A program made the position numbers and the translations under genes. Of a stretch of DNA of 64,000 bases, positions 14,838-22,500 are shown piece by piece (positions within the stretch are counted from its first letter, which is position 1; every line of letters begins with the position of its first letter). The DNA comes from CALIBK01 sp037444165 (lineage in GTDB: Bacteria > Desulfobacterota > BSN033 > UBA1163), in the NCBI GenBank assembly GCA_037444165.1, contig JBBIMX010000003.1, positions 1 to 64,000 on the forward strand, written 5' to 3'. The notes beneath the pieces are model-generated. The model had not been told where the DNA came from. It made no database searches and saw nothing but the letters and a program-made list of their open reading frames with translations.

Positions 14838-15004
14838 CGTATTCAGGCAGGTTTTCTGACTTACGGATCCTCCTACTTCCTGCCCCTTCCCAGTCTTTCT
14901 CTTCAGACCAGTGGTTGCTGGCAGGTTTCGTCCCCGATTACAGCGGCGTGGCCGTCCTCGATTTTCACGAGGTTCCCTTTTAGGTCAAAGACCACCTGAA
15001 TACG
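14838..15004 (-). promoter_or_regulatory. Cobalamin riboswitch
   Basis: Reading the minus strand, closing stem P1 is a perfect 10-bp pair (CGTATTCAGG at 15004-14995 with CCTGAATACG at 14847-14838). Inside are the conserved stretches AAAAGGGAAC, GCCACGCCGCTGTAATCGGGGA, CCAGCAACCACTGG and the distal GTCAGAAAACCTGCC. These match the core of cobalamin (B12) riboswitches. Bound corrinoid would favour the downstream terminator (14752-14790) and switch off tonB-btuFCD. Confidence 0.9.
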
Positions 15005-15015
15005 AATTTTGTAAA

Positions 15016-15044
15016 TTTATATCATAAATCCATACGGAAAGCAA
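15016..15044 (-). promoter_or_regulatory. Promoter of the riboswitch-tonB-btuFCD operon
   Basis: A minus-strand TTGCTT (15044-15039), 17-nt spacer and TATAAA (15021-15016) would start transcription near 15009, about five bases before riboswitch stem P1. Confidence 0.7.
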
Positions 15045-15065
15045 ACGATGAAAATAAATTTGACC

Positions 15066-15084
15066 TAATCCCTCACTGAAGGGT
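15066..15084. repeat. Repeat family B, fragment
   Basis: TAATCCCTCACTGAAGGGT matches the inverse complement of the right end of the full element at 51640-51757 (TAAGCCCTCACTGAAGGGT) at 18 of 19 positions. It lies in the divergent intergenic region, outside the riboswitch promoter. Confidence 0.5.
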
Positions 15085-15095
15085 TTGGATATTTA

Positions 15096-15155
15096 TGGGT
15101 CCGCCAGGGAGGCCTCCGAAAATCTTAGAATGAGGAAACATTCCTCTTGGACCCT
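15096..15155. other. Hairpin-rich intergenic segment, function unknown
   Basis: GGGTCC (15098-15103) pairs with GGACCC near 15149-15154. Inside it GAGGAA/TTCCTC forms a second perfect stem with a 3-nt loop. It lies upstream of the promoter for the radical-SAM gene, so it would not be in that mRNA. It could be the end of a short transcript or another repeat. I see no gene in it. Confidence 0.3.
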
Positions 15156-15167
15156 TCCCACAGCTGA

Positions 15168-15196
15168 TTGACTCTCTGAGTAAATTATAGTATTTT
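15168..15196 (+). promoter_or_regulatory. Promoter for the radical-SAM/rng genes
   Basis: TTGACT (15168-15173), a 17-nt spacer and TATTTT (15191-15196) lie about 60 nt upstream of the ATG at 15259. Confidence 0.55.
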
Positions 15197-15258
15197 TATT
15201 TAGTGGATAGAGGGGGTAAACCCCTCTTTCCTATTTTCACCTTTTGGGATGAAATTGG

Positions 15259-17718
15259 ATGAAAGAATTTTTGTTCCTTGTTTCTAAACCGAGCAGGTAT
15301 TTAGGCCAGGAGATCAATTCCATACGAAAAGATCTCTCCACCGTCAAACTAAAATTCTGTCTCGCCTTTCCCGATGTTTATGAAGTGGGGATGTCCCATC
15401 TGGGAATTCAAATTCTTTATTCCCTTCTTAACCAAAGAGGCGAGATCGCTTGCGAGAGGGTTTTTGCTCCTTGGATCGATATGGAAAGGCATCTGAGAGA
15501 AAAAGGAATTCCCCTCTCCTCCCTGGAGTCTTCTCTTCCCCTTTCTCAATTTGACATAGTGGGTTTTTCTCTTCAATACGAACTTTCATTTACCAATATC
15601 CTTAATATGCTTGAGCTTTCCCACCTCCCCCTCCTCTCGAAAGATCGGGATGAGAGATTTCCCCTGATCATCGCAGGAGGGCCAACCTGTTTTAATCCCC
15701 TCCCGGTTGCTGAGTTTTTCGATGCCTTTGTGATAGGCGATGGAGAGGAGGTCACTCTCGAAATCGCTGATTTAGTGATTCAATGGAAGACCTCAAAGGG
15801 GAAAAAGGAGGAGCTTTTAAAATCCCTTTCCAAAATCGAAGGGGTCTATGTTCCCAGTCTCCATCAAGGCGAGCCGATTCAAAAGAGGCTTCTCCCGGAC
15901 CTCCAACGAACTTCTTTCCCCATTTCTCCGATTGTCCCCTATATGAGAATCGTCCATGACCGTCTCAATCTGGAGATGGCTCGAGGGTGTAAAAGGGGTT
16001 GTCGGTTTTGTGAAGCAGGCTTCATCTATCGACCTTATAGAGAGAGAAGTCCGGAGAGTATAAAAGAAGTGTTAAAACAATCCCTCCCTCAGACAGGATA
16101 TGAAGAGTTTTCCCTCCTCTCCCTGAGCGCAGGAGACTATTCCTCGATCGCCCCTCTTCTCTCTACGCTCATGGATGATTACGAACCAGAAAAGATCGCC
16201 ATCTCCCTTCCCTCCCTAAGAATAGAGAGCATCGTATCCCATCTGGCGAAAGAGATCCAGAGGGTCCGAAAGACAGGTTTTACCCTTGCCCCCGAAGCAG
16301 CCACCGAACGAATGAGAAGGGTCATTAACAAAGAGATGGATGAGGAGCTTCTCTTTCAGGGGCTTAAAGATCTTTTCGCTAAGGGGTGGAGAAATGTGAA
16401 ACTGTATTTCATGATTGGCCTCCCCACGGAAAGAGAAGAGGATCTGGAGGCGATCTTAACCCTTTCTCATCAACTTGCTTTATTGGGTGAGAGGCAGAAA
16501 CTCTCTCCCCATATCAGTGTCAGCGTGTCTACTTTTGTCCCGAAGCCTCATACCCCTTTTCAGTGGGCCTCCCAGATTTCTCTCCAGGAGATGGAGGAGA
16601 AACTTCAGTTTCTTAAAAAGGGACTAAAAAAGAATCTTCGATTGAAATGGCAGGATCCCTATCTTAGCTTTTTAGAAGCGGTCTTTTCAAAGGGGGATAG
16701 GAGACTCTCCCGGGTATTGATGGAGGCCCGTCGTTTGGGATGCCGTTTCGATGGGTGGAGTGATCAGTTCCGATATGATCGGTGGAGAGAGGCGTTTGAA
16801 AGGGCGGGGATTGATCCGGAGGAATATAGGAAAGCAAAGACCCTCACCGATCCACTTCCATGGGCTTTCATTGAGACAGGGGTAAAAACCCATTTCCTCT
16901 GGGAGGAATATCAAAGGGGAATGCGTGCACAATGGAGTCTCCCTTGTGGAGGGAAGGATTGCCATCGTTGTGGTGTTTGTGACGGTCAAGAAATTACGGT
17001 GAAAGAAGGCGATGGGTGGAGAGAATTTCCAGAGGGCTTGAAGGCTTCTCAAACGGGGGAAGAACGAAGGAAATCAACCCTCAGGAAATTCCGCCTCACA
17101 TTTGCCAAAAAGGGAGATCTCCGATTCCTTAGTCATCTTGAACTGGCCCACCTCTTCTATCGAGCAGCCAGGCGAGCCCGTCTTCCCCTTTGCTACTCGG
17201 AGGGGTTTCATCCCATGCCCAGAATCATCTTTGAGAGAGCCCTCCCGGTTGGAGTCGAAAGTCTCAGTGAGAAAGTCGATATTGAATTGGTTGGAAAAAT
17301 GTTTCCTGAGGAGATAAAAGAGAGGCTGAATCGGACCCTCCCAGAGGGGATCGAGATCATGGATGTCAAAGAGCTTCCTCTCTCTCTTCCCCCTACCTCT
17401 CCCCTTCATCGGGTCACATACTGGATCCCTCTCGATCATCTTATGACAAAAGAAGATCTTTATTCTATGATTCAAAGGGTATGGGAAAAAGAGGAATTCT
17501 TTATTATCCAGAAGAGGAAGGGAAAGAAGAGAAGACTGGACCTCCTTCCATTAATTGAAAAGATGGAGGTAAAAGAGGATAGAGGGGCCGGATTTGGACT
17601 TTTTCTGATTCTCCGAAGTTCAGGGGGGAAGATGGCCAAACCCCATGAAGTATTGGAGGCGGTCCTGGGTTTGAAGGGAGAAGTTCTGGCCCGATGTCAC
17701 GTGATCAAGGTGGAGTAA
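15259..17718 (+). CDS. B12-binding-type radical SAM protein (TIGR03960/DUF2344 fusion)
   Basis: This 819-aa protein has an N-terminal B12-binding-like region (FPDVYEVGMSHLGIQILY, IIAGGPTCFNPLPVAEFFDAFVIGDGE) and a radical SAM core with MARGCKRGCRFCEAGF (CxxxCxxC). A later GFTLAPEAATERMRRVINK and a small CGGKDCHRCGVC cluster site follow. The C-terminal ~200 residues (RLTFAKKGDLRFLSHLELAHLF, YSEGFHPMPR) are the DUF2344 radical-SAM-linked domain, which is often a separate gene. The family is commonly found upstream of rng and rplU, as here, and is thought to act in RNA or ribosome maturation, but no reaction is established. Confidence 0.85.
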   Translation: MKEFLFLVSKPSRYLGQEINSIRKDLSTVKLKFCLAFPDVYEVGMSHLGIQILYSLLNQRGEIACERVFAPWIDMERHLREKGIPLSSLESSLPLSQFDIVGFSLQYELSFTNILNMLELSHLPLLSKDRDERFPLIIAGGPTCFNPLPVAEFFDAFVIGDGEEVTLEIADLVIQWKTSKGKKEELLKSLSKIEGVYVPSLHQGEPIQKRLLPDLQRTSFPISPIVPYMRIVHDRLNLEMARGCKRGCRFCEAGFIYRPYRERSPESIKEVLKQSLPQTGYEEFSLLSLSAGDYSSIAPLLSTLMDDYEPEKIAISLPSLRIESIVSHLAKEIQRVRKTGFTLAPEAATERMRRVINKEMDEELLFQGLKDLFAKGWRNVKLYFMIGLPTEREEDLEAILTLSHQLALLGERQKLSPHISVSVSTFVPKPHTPFQWASQISLQEMEEKLQFLKKGLKKNLRLKWQDPYLSFLEAVFSKGDRRLSRVLMEARRLGCRFDGWSDQFRYDRWREAFERAGIDPEEYRKAKTLTDPLPWAFIETGVKTHFLWEEYQRGMRAQWSLPCGGKDCHRCGVCDGQEITVKEGDGWREFPEGLKASQTGEERRKSTLRKFRLTFAKKGDLRFLSHLELAHLFYRAARRARLPLCYSEGFHPMPRIIFERALPVGVESLSEKVDIELVGKMFPEEIKERLNRTLPEGIEIMDVKELPLSLPPTSPLHRVTYWIPLDHLMTKEDLYSMIQRVWEKEEFFIIQKRKGKKRRLDLLPLIEKMEVKEDRGAGFGLFLILRSSGGKMAKPHEVLEAVLGLKGEVLARCHVIKVE

Positions 17719-17734
17719 AGCAGGAGAATACCCT

Positions 17735-19225
17735 ATGACCAACGAATTGATTATCAATGTAAAACCATGGGAGACGAGGGTGGCCTTTATTGAAGATGGT
17801 ATTCTCTCAGAGCTCTTTATCGAGCGGACCAAGGATAGGGGGCTCATCGGGAATATCTATAAAGGAAAAGTCGTCAAAGTACTTCCAGGAATGCAGGCCG
17901 CTTTTGTGGATATTGGATTGGAGAAAGCTGCTTTTCTTTATGTGTCGGATGCCTACGGGGCGTTAGAAATGTTTGAAGAGATGGGTTTTTCAGGGATGGA
18001 AGTGCCTTCTTCCTCTAACCCTCCTTTTCCAATTGAGGAGATCCTTTCCGAGGGACAGGAGATTGTGGTCCAGGTTTCTAAAGAGCCCCTGGGAACAAAG
18101 GGGACTCGGATTACCTCTCATATTACCCTTCCAGGCCGCTATCTGGTCCTCATGCCCATGGTGGATCATGTGGGCGTCTCCAGAAAGATCAAGGATGAAA
18201 AAGAGCGGAGAAGGCTGAAAGAGATTGTCCAGAGCATAAAGCCCCCTTCCAGCGGATTTATCGTTCGGACGGCCAGTGAAGGAGCCGAGGCTGAAGAGAT
18301 TCGAAATGATATGGAATTTCTCCTTCAACTTTGGCGCAACATTCAGAAAAAGAAGGAGAATGTGACCGCTCCTTCTCTTCTTTACAGCGATCTCACTTTG
18401 ATCCTTCGGGTTCTTCGGGACATGCTCTCTCCACAGGTTCACCGGATCGTGGTGGATTCAAGGGAGGAGTATGAGAATATCCTTTCTTTCATCAATACCT
18501 ATATGCCCAAACAAAAGTATGAGGTCATCCTCTATGAAGAGAAAGAACCCATCTTTGATGCCTATGGGATTGAGATGGAGATGGATAAGCTTTTACAAAG
18601 GAAGGTCTGGTTGAAATCGGGGGGATACATTGTGATCGATATCAATGAGGCCTTGGTGGCCATCGATGTGAACACCGGGAAATATGTTGGGAAGAGAAAT
18701 GTGGCAGATACCATTCTTAAGACCAATCTGGAAGCGGCTAAGGAGATTGCCTACCAGTTGAGGGTTCGAAATATTGGAGGAATTATCATTATTGATTTCA
18801 TTGATATGGAGAGAGAGGGAGATCGAGAAAAGGTGATCCAGGCCCTGGAAGAGGCTCTGAAGAAAGATCGGCAGAAAACGACCCTCTTTAAGATCTCGGA
18901 ACTGGGATTGGTAGAAATGACTCGCAAACGAACCCGGGAGAATATCTCGAGAATTTTAGGAGAGCCCTGTCCTTACTGTGACGGGTCAGGGATGGTTAAG
19001 TCAAAAACAACCGTCTGCTATGATCTCTTTCGGGAAATCGAGAGGACAGCCTCCCACTTGGGAGGAAATAGTATCCTGGTGGAAGCCCATCCCGATGTGG
19101 TGGATATGCTATATGAAGAGGAGAGAAGCGGGGTGGAGGAATTGGAGCGAAAATTGAAAAAAAAGATTGTCATTAAATCAAAGTCAGGTTTTCATCAGGA
19201 ACAATTCAATATCATTGAAATTTGA
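17735..19225 (+). CDS. rng: Ribonuclease G
   Basis: This 496-aa member of the RNase E/G family is an endonuclease processing rRNA and mRNA. It has an S1-like RNA-binding region at the N-terminus (IGNIYKGKVVKVLPGMQAAFVDIG). The DNase-I-like catalytic part has VAIDVNTGKYVGKRN and IIIDFIDM (the two catalytic aspartates). The zinc-link motif CPYCDGSG follows. It lacks the long disordered C-terminal scaffold of RNase E, consistent with RNase G. The ATG follows GCAGGAG, 16 nt after the radical-SAM gene. Its stop codon is embedded in the next promoter. Confidence 0.9.
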   Translation: MTNELIINVKPWETRVAFIEDGILSELFIERTKDRGLIGNIYKGKVVKVLPGMQAAFVDIGLEKAAFLYVSDAYGALEMFEEMGFSGMEVPSSSNPPFPIEEILSEGQEIVVQVSKEPLGTKGTRITSHITLPGRYLVLMPMVDHVGVSRKIKDEKERRRLKEIVQSIKPPSSGFIVRTASEGAEAEEIRNDMEFLLQLWRNIQKKKENVTAPSLLYSDLTLILRVLRDMLSPQVHRIVVDSREEYENILSFINTYMPKQKYEVILYEEKEPIFDAYGIEMEMDKLLQRKVWLKSGGYIVIDINEALVAIDVNTGKYVGKRNVADTILKTNLEAAKEIAYQLRVRNIGGIIIIDFIDMEREGDREKVIQALEEALKKDRQKTTLFKISELGLVEMTRKRTRENISRILGEPCPYCDGSGMVKSKTTVCYDLFREIERTASHLGGNSILVEAHPDVVDMLYEEERSGVEELERKLKKKIVIKSKSGFHQEQFNIIEI

Positions 19226-19250
19226 CAATAAATATTAAATCTATTAATAT
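19222..19250 (+). promoter_or_regulatory. Promoter of rplU-rpmA-obgE
   Basis: Consensus TTGACA (19222-19227), exactly 17 nt, and TAATAT (19245-19250). The -35 overlaps the rng stop. The spacer and -10 also form an 11-bp perfect AT-only inverted repeat (ATAAATATTAA / TTAATATTTAT, 19228-19254), which may be a regulator site or just composition. Confidence 0.75.
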
Positions 19251-19278
19251 TTATGTTTAATTCATTTGGGGGAGGACA

Positions 19279-19593
19279 ATGTTTGCGGTGCTAAGAACTG
19301 GAGGAAAGGAGTATAAGGTTTCCAAAGGGGATATCATCCGAGTCGAGAAACTGGAAGGAAAGGTTGGCGATTCCGTAACCCTCAAAGAGGTTCTGATGGT
19401 AGGGGAGGGGGATAAAATTCAGATTGGAAATCCTACAGTGGACCAGGCGACGGTCATTGGAGAGATTATTCAACAGACAAAGGGGAGGAAAGTGCTCACT
19501 TATAAAATGAAAAAGAGGAAGAATTACCGGCGAATGAAAGGTCATCGTCAACATTATACCTATTTGAAGATTCATGACATCACGATTCAATAG
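19279..19593 (+). CDS. rplU: 50S ribosomal protein L21
   Basis: This 104-aa protein has the family start MFAVLRTGGKEYKVSKGD and the conserved tail KRRKNYRRMKGHRQHYT-like region (KKRKNYRRMKGHRQHYTYLK). It is a large-subunit protein that binds 23S rRNA with L20. GGGGGAGGACA precedes the ATG. Normal length. Confidence 0.97.
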   Translation: MFAVLRTGGKEYKVSKGDIIRVEKLEGKVGDSVTLKEVLMVGEGDKIQIGNPTVDQATVIGEIIQQTKGRKVLTYKMKKRKNYRRMKGHRQHYTYLKIHDITIQ

Positions 19594-19610
19594 ATTGGGG
19601 GGAGATTTTT

Positions 19611-19868
19611 ATGGCTCATAAAAAGGCAGGAGGAAGCTCACGGAATGGAAGGGACAGCCCGGGGCAGCGCCTTGGAGTGAAGCGTTTTGGAGGTCAATGG
19701 GTAAAGGCAGGAAATATTCTGGTGCGGCAGAAAGGGACCCGAATCTTTCCTGGAGCAAATGTGGGGATGGGGAAAGATTTTACTCTCTTTGCCAAGATAG
19801 ATGGATTTGTCATATATGGACAAAAAGGGGGAGATAAAAAGATCGTAAGTGTTTCTCCAACCCTCTAA
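19611..19868 (+). CDS. rpmA: 50S ribosomal protein L27
   Basis: This 85-aa protein begins MAHKKAGGSSRNGRDSPGQR with GVKRFGGQWVKAGNILVRQ and GTRIFPG, the L27 signatures. The N-terminal AHKKAGGS tail reaches the peptidyl-transferase centre. There is no Firmicutes-type cleaved N-terminal extension. It follows rplU by 17 nt in the universal rplU-rpmA-obgE order. Confidence 0.97.
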   Translation: MAHKKAGGSSRNGRDSPGQRLGVKRFGGQWVKAGNILVRQKGTRIFPGANVGMGKDFTLFAKIDGFVIYGQKGGDKKIVSVSPTL

Positions 19869-19907
19869 GCCTCCTTTTTTAGGATATTGCCATCGTTTCA
19901 GATCGAA

Positions 19908-20969
19908 ATGAAATTTGTAGATGAAGCCAAAATTTTGGTCAAAGGGGGCGATGGGGGGAACGGATGTGTCAGCTTCAGAAGAGAAAAGTTTGTTCCTAAA
20001 GGGGGTCCAGACGGAGGGGATGGAGGAAAGGGCGGGGATGTGATCCTCCAGGCAGACGAGCAACTTTCAACCCTTCTCGATTTTACCTACCTTCAACAAT
20101 TTCGAGCCCAAAAAGGGAGTCACGGAAAAGGCAAGAATCAGACTGGAAAGGATGGAGAGGATCTCATTGTTCGGGTTCCGGTGGGCACTCTGGTCAGGGA
20201 TGCAGAGACAGGAGAGGTTCTTCAAGATTTAATCTTTGATGGACAGAAATTTATTGCAGCCCGGGGAGGACGAGGGGGAAGAGGAAATGCAAGATTTGCT
20301 ACTCCTACTCATCGAACTCCTCGTCATGCCGAAAAAGGGGAGAAGGGGGAGGTTCGTTGGCTTCGTCTGGAGCTTAAGCTTCTTGCGGATGTGGGCCTGA
20401 TCGGATATCCCAATGTAGGAAAATCTACTCTTCTTTCCAAGATCTCTTCGGCAAAGCCGAAGATTGCCGATTATCCTTTTACTACGCTGGTCCCGAATCT
20501 GGGAGTGGTAAGGAGAGAAGAAGGAAGAGCTTTCGTCGTTGCCGATATTCCTGGACTCATTGAGGGAGCTTCTCAAGGAGCAGGACTGGGATTAACCTTT
20601 CTCCGACATATCGAGAGAACCCGGCTCTTGGTTCACCTTTTAGAGGTCACCGAAGAGAAAAACCGAACTCCTATTCGGGATTTTGAAACCCTTAATAAAG
20701 AATTAAGGGCCTATCACCCCTCCCTGATCGAAAAGAGGCAGTTGGTCGTTCTCAATAAGATTGACCTCCCTTATGTTCGAGAGAAGGCCGGAGAAATAAG
20801 GCATCAATTTGAGAAGATAGGACATTCACTCCATCTCATTTCTGGGAAGACAGGGGAAGGGATTGAGGAGTTGATTGACCTCCTCTTGCAAATATTGGAG
20901 TCAGAAAAAAGGACCGAGGAAACGGAGGGTTATCATCCCTCATTGAGTGAGGGGTTACGAAGGATTTAA
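19908..20969 (+). CDS. obgE: GTPase ObgE/CgtA
   Basis: This 353-aa ribosome-assembly GTPase has a glycine-rich Obg fold (VKGGDGGNGCVSFRREKFVPKGGPDGGDGG), then a G domain with GYPNVGKSTL, DIPGLIEGAS and NKIDLP. ATG 19908 (MKFVDEAKI) is the family start; an upstream TTG would add seven residues. The last residues (GYHPSLSEGLRRI) are encoded by a CCCTCA..TGAGGGG hairpin related to repeat family B, so the C-terminal tail seems partly repeat-derived. Confidence 0.94.
   Translation: MKFVDEAKILVKGGDGGNGCVSFRREKFVPKGGPDGGDGGKGGDVILQADEQLSTLLDFTYLQQFRAQKGSHGKGKNQTGKDGEDLIVRVPVGTLVRDAETGEVLQDLIFDGQKFIAARGGRGGRGNARFATPTHRTPRHAEKGEKGEVRWLRLELKLLADVGLIGYPNVGKSTLLSKISSAKPKIADYPFTTLVPNLGVVRREEGRAFVVADIPGLIEGASQGAGLGLTFLRHIERTRLLVHLLEVTEEKNRTPIRDFETLNKELRAYHPSLIEKRQLVVLNKIDLPYVREKAGEIRHQFEKIGHSLHLISGKTGEGIEELIDLLLQILESEKRTEETEGYHPSLSEGLRRI
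20935..20958. repeat. Repeat family B, minimal hairpin in the obgE 3' end
   Basis: ATCCCTCATTGAGTGAGGGGTTAC contains a CCCTCA/TGAGGG stem and ends in the same GGGGTTAC (inverse GTAACCCC) as the copy at 3365. It lies inside the coding region just before the obgE stop and may also serve as a weak attenuator. Confidence 0.5.
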
Positions 20970-21019
20970 AATTGAGGATTAAAATTTTATAATAATAAAG
21001 GATTGTTAAAAGAGCAGGA

Positions 21020-21682
21020 ATGGGGAAGAGGGTAGGTCTTTTTGGAGGAACGTTTAACCCTATTCACCTTGGTCATCTAAGGGGGGCAGAGGAGATTAGG
21101 GAGGCTTTTGATTTGGAGGAGATCATATTCATTCCTTCCTCCATCCCCCCTCACAAGGTTTCCGAGAAGGTGATTGAAGCAAAATATCGTCTGGAGATGG
21201 TGCGGTTGGCCATTTCTGAAAATCCTTTCTTTAGCCTCTCCGATATTGAACTGAAAAGAGCTGGAAAATCCTATTCGATTGATACGATTCAGTATTTCAG
21301 AGAGACCTATCCATGGACTCTCTATTTTATTTTAGGAAGCGATGCTTTTGTGGAGATAGAAACGTGGAAGGAGTACCAGACGCTCTTCACCCTATGCGAT
21401 TTCATTGTTATGGTGAGGCCAGGAGTCCAGAGCCATTCTCTCACGTCCCGTCTCCCGAGCTCTCTTCGGACTCATTTTCGTCCAGAGGGGGAAGAGGGGA
21501 GATGGATTCATTCCTCGGGACATTCCCTTTTTTTTAAGGAGATCACGTTTCTGGATATTTCTTCCACAAAAATCCGTGAAGCGATTGCCCATGGGAAATC
21601 GGTCAAATACCTTCTTCCTCCTGGAGTGGAGAGCTATATTAAAGAGTGCGGACTCTATCAAAAAATCGGAGGTGAGGTTTAA
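21020..21682 (+). CDS. nadD: Nicotinate-nucleotide adenylyltransferase
   Basis: This 220-aa enzyme adenylates nicotinate mononucleotide to deamido-NAD in NAD synthesis. The nucleotidyltransferase signature GLFGGTFNPIHLGHLRGAE (with GxFxPxHxGH) is at the N-terminus. FIPSSIPPHK, YFILGSDAFVEIETW and the C-terminal ISSTKIREAI motif follow. It lies between obgE and rsfS, the usual neighbourhood. Confidence 0.93.
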   Translation: MGKRVGLFGGTFNPIHLGHLRGAEEIREAFDLEEIIFIPSSIPPHKVSEKVIEAKYRLEMVRLAISENPFFSLSDIELKRAGKSYSIDTIQYFRETYPWTLYFILGSDAFVEIETWKEYQTLFTLCDFIVMVRPGVQSHSLTSRLPSSLRTHFRPEGEEGRWIHSSGHSLFFKEITFLDISSTKIREAIAHGKSVKYLLPPGVESYIKECGLYQKIGGEV

Positions 21683-21696
21683 CTCTATCTTTTTTG

Positions 21697-21724
21697 TTGC
21701 GATCGTTTTATTTTCTGTTATAAT
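21697..21724 (+). promoter_or_regulatory. Promoter for rsfS
   Basis: TTGCGA (21697-21702), 16 nt and a perfect TATAAT (21719-21724) lie 31 nt before the rsfS start. Confidence 0.55.
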
Positions 21725-21755
21725 GCTTCACCTAAAATCATTTTAATAGGAGGAT

Positions 21756-22154
21756 ATGAGCCGAGACCCAAAGACAAAATTAACCCTTTGCATCAAAGCA
21801 GCGATTGAGAAAAAAGCCCTTGATCCCGTTATTCTGGAGTTGAAGGGACTCTCTTCCGTTACCGATTATTTTCTCCTTTTTACCGGGAAGTCGGATCGTC
21901 AGGTCCAGGCGATTGCTCAAGCCATTGAAGAAGAACTGAAAAAAAAGGGAATTGTTCCGCTTGGACAAGAAGGGACAGAGCAAGGGAGATGGATTCTGAT
22001 GGATTATGAGGATGTGGTGGTTCATATCTTCCTCGAACCTGTTCGAAAATTTTATGATCTCGAAGGGCTCTGGATTGAAGCCCCTCGAGTTGATTTGATC
22101 AAAGGAGTAGATCTTGACAATGGGACAAGGAGAGCAGAGAAAAGAACTCGATAA
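21756..22154 (+). CDS. rsfS: Ribosomal silencing factor RsfS
   Basis: This 132-aa member of the RsfS/Iojap family binds L14 and blocks subunit joining when nutrients are scarce. Recognised by LSSVTDYFLLFTGKSDRQVQAIA, GQEGTEQGRWILMDYEDVVVHIF and FYDLEGLW. AGGAGG precedes ATG 21756. Its 3' end overlaps the DksA-like gene by 35 bp in another frame. Confidence 0.92.
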   Translation: MSRDPKTKLTLCIKAAIEKKALDPVILELKGLSSVTDYFLLFTGKSDRQVQAIAQAIEEELKKKGIVPLGQEGTEQGRWILMDYEDVVVHIFLEPVRKFYDLEGLWIEAPRVDLIKGVDLDNGTRRAEKRTR

Positions 22155-22497
22155 AAAGACATTGGAGCGGTTCAAAAAGATCCTTCTCAAAGAGAGGGAG
22201 CAGATCGTTGGGGAGGTGATGCAAACCTATAGATCCTCTCAAGAGGTAGGACAGGACGGGATCCAGGATATTGGGGACGAGGCTTCCAATATCTATAATA
22301 AGCAGATCCTGATGAGCCTGAACGAGAGCGAGCGGTTGAGACTCCAGGAGGTCGACGAGGCCCTCGATCGGATTGAGAATGGGACCTATGGGATTTGCGA
22401 GGAGTGTGGAGGTCCCATCAGTTTAAAACGGCTGGAGGTCAGGCCCGTGGCGAAATACTGTGTTCCCTGTCTGACCAAACTGGAGAAAGGGAGATAA
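22120..22497 (+). CDS. TraR/DksA family zinc-finger regulator
   Basis: This 125-aa protein has an N-terminal coiled-coil helix pair (ERFKKILLKEREQIVGE) and a C-terminal zinc finger CEECGGPI..YCVPC (C-X2-C-X17-C-X2-C). It is the layout of DksA/TraR proteins that bind the RNA polymerase secondary channel. The conserved SLNESERLRLQEVDEALDRIENGTYGICEECG region matches. The start at 22120 follows AAAGGAGTAG inside the rsfS 3' end, so translation may be coupled. Confidence 0.88.
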   Translation: MGQGEQRKELDKKTLERFKKILLKEREQIVGEVMQTYRSSQEVGQDGIQDIGDEASNIYNKQILMSLNESERLRLQEVDEALDRIENGTYGICEECGGPISLKRLEVRPVAKYCVPCLTKLEKGR

Positions 22498-22500
22498 ACG

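Noticed and set aside
20965..20993. TATAAT upstream of nadD as a promoter
   Set aside because: The -10 is perfect but no -35 resembling TTGACA is present at a suitable distance.
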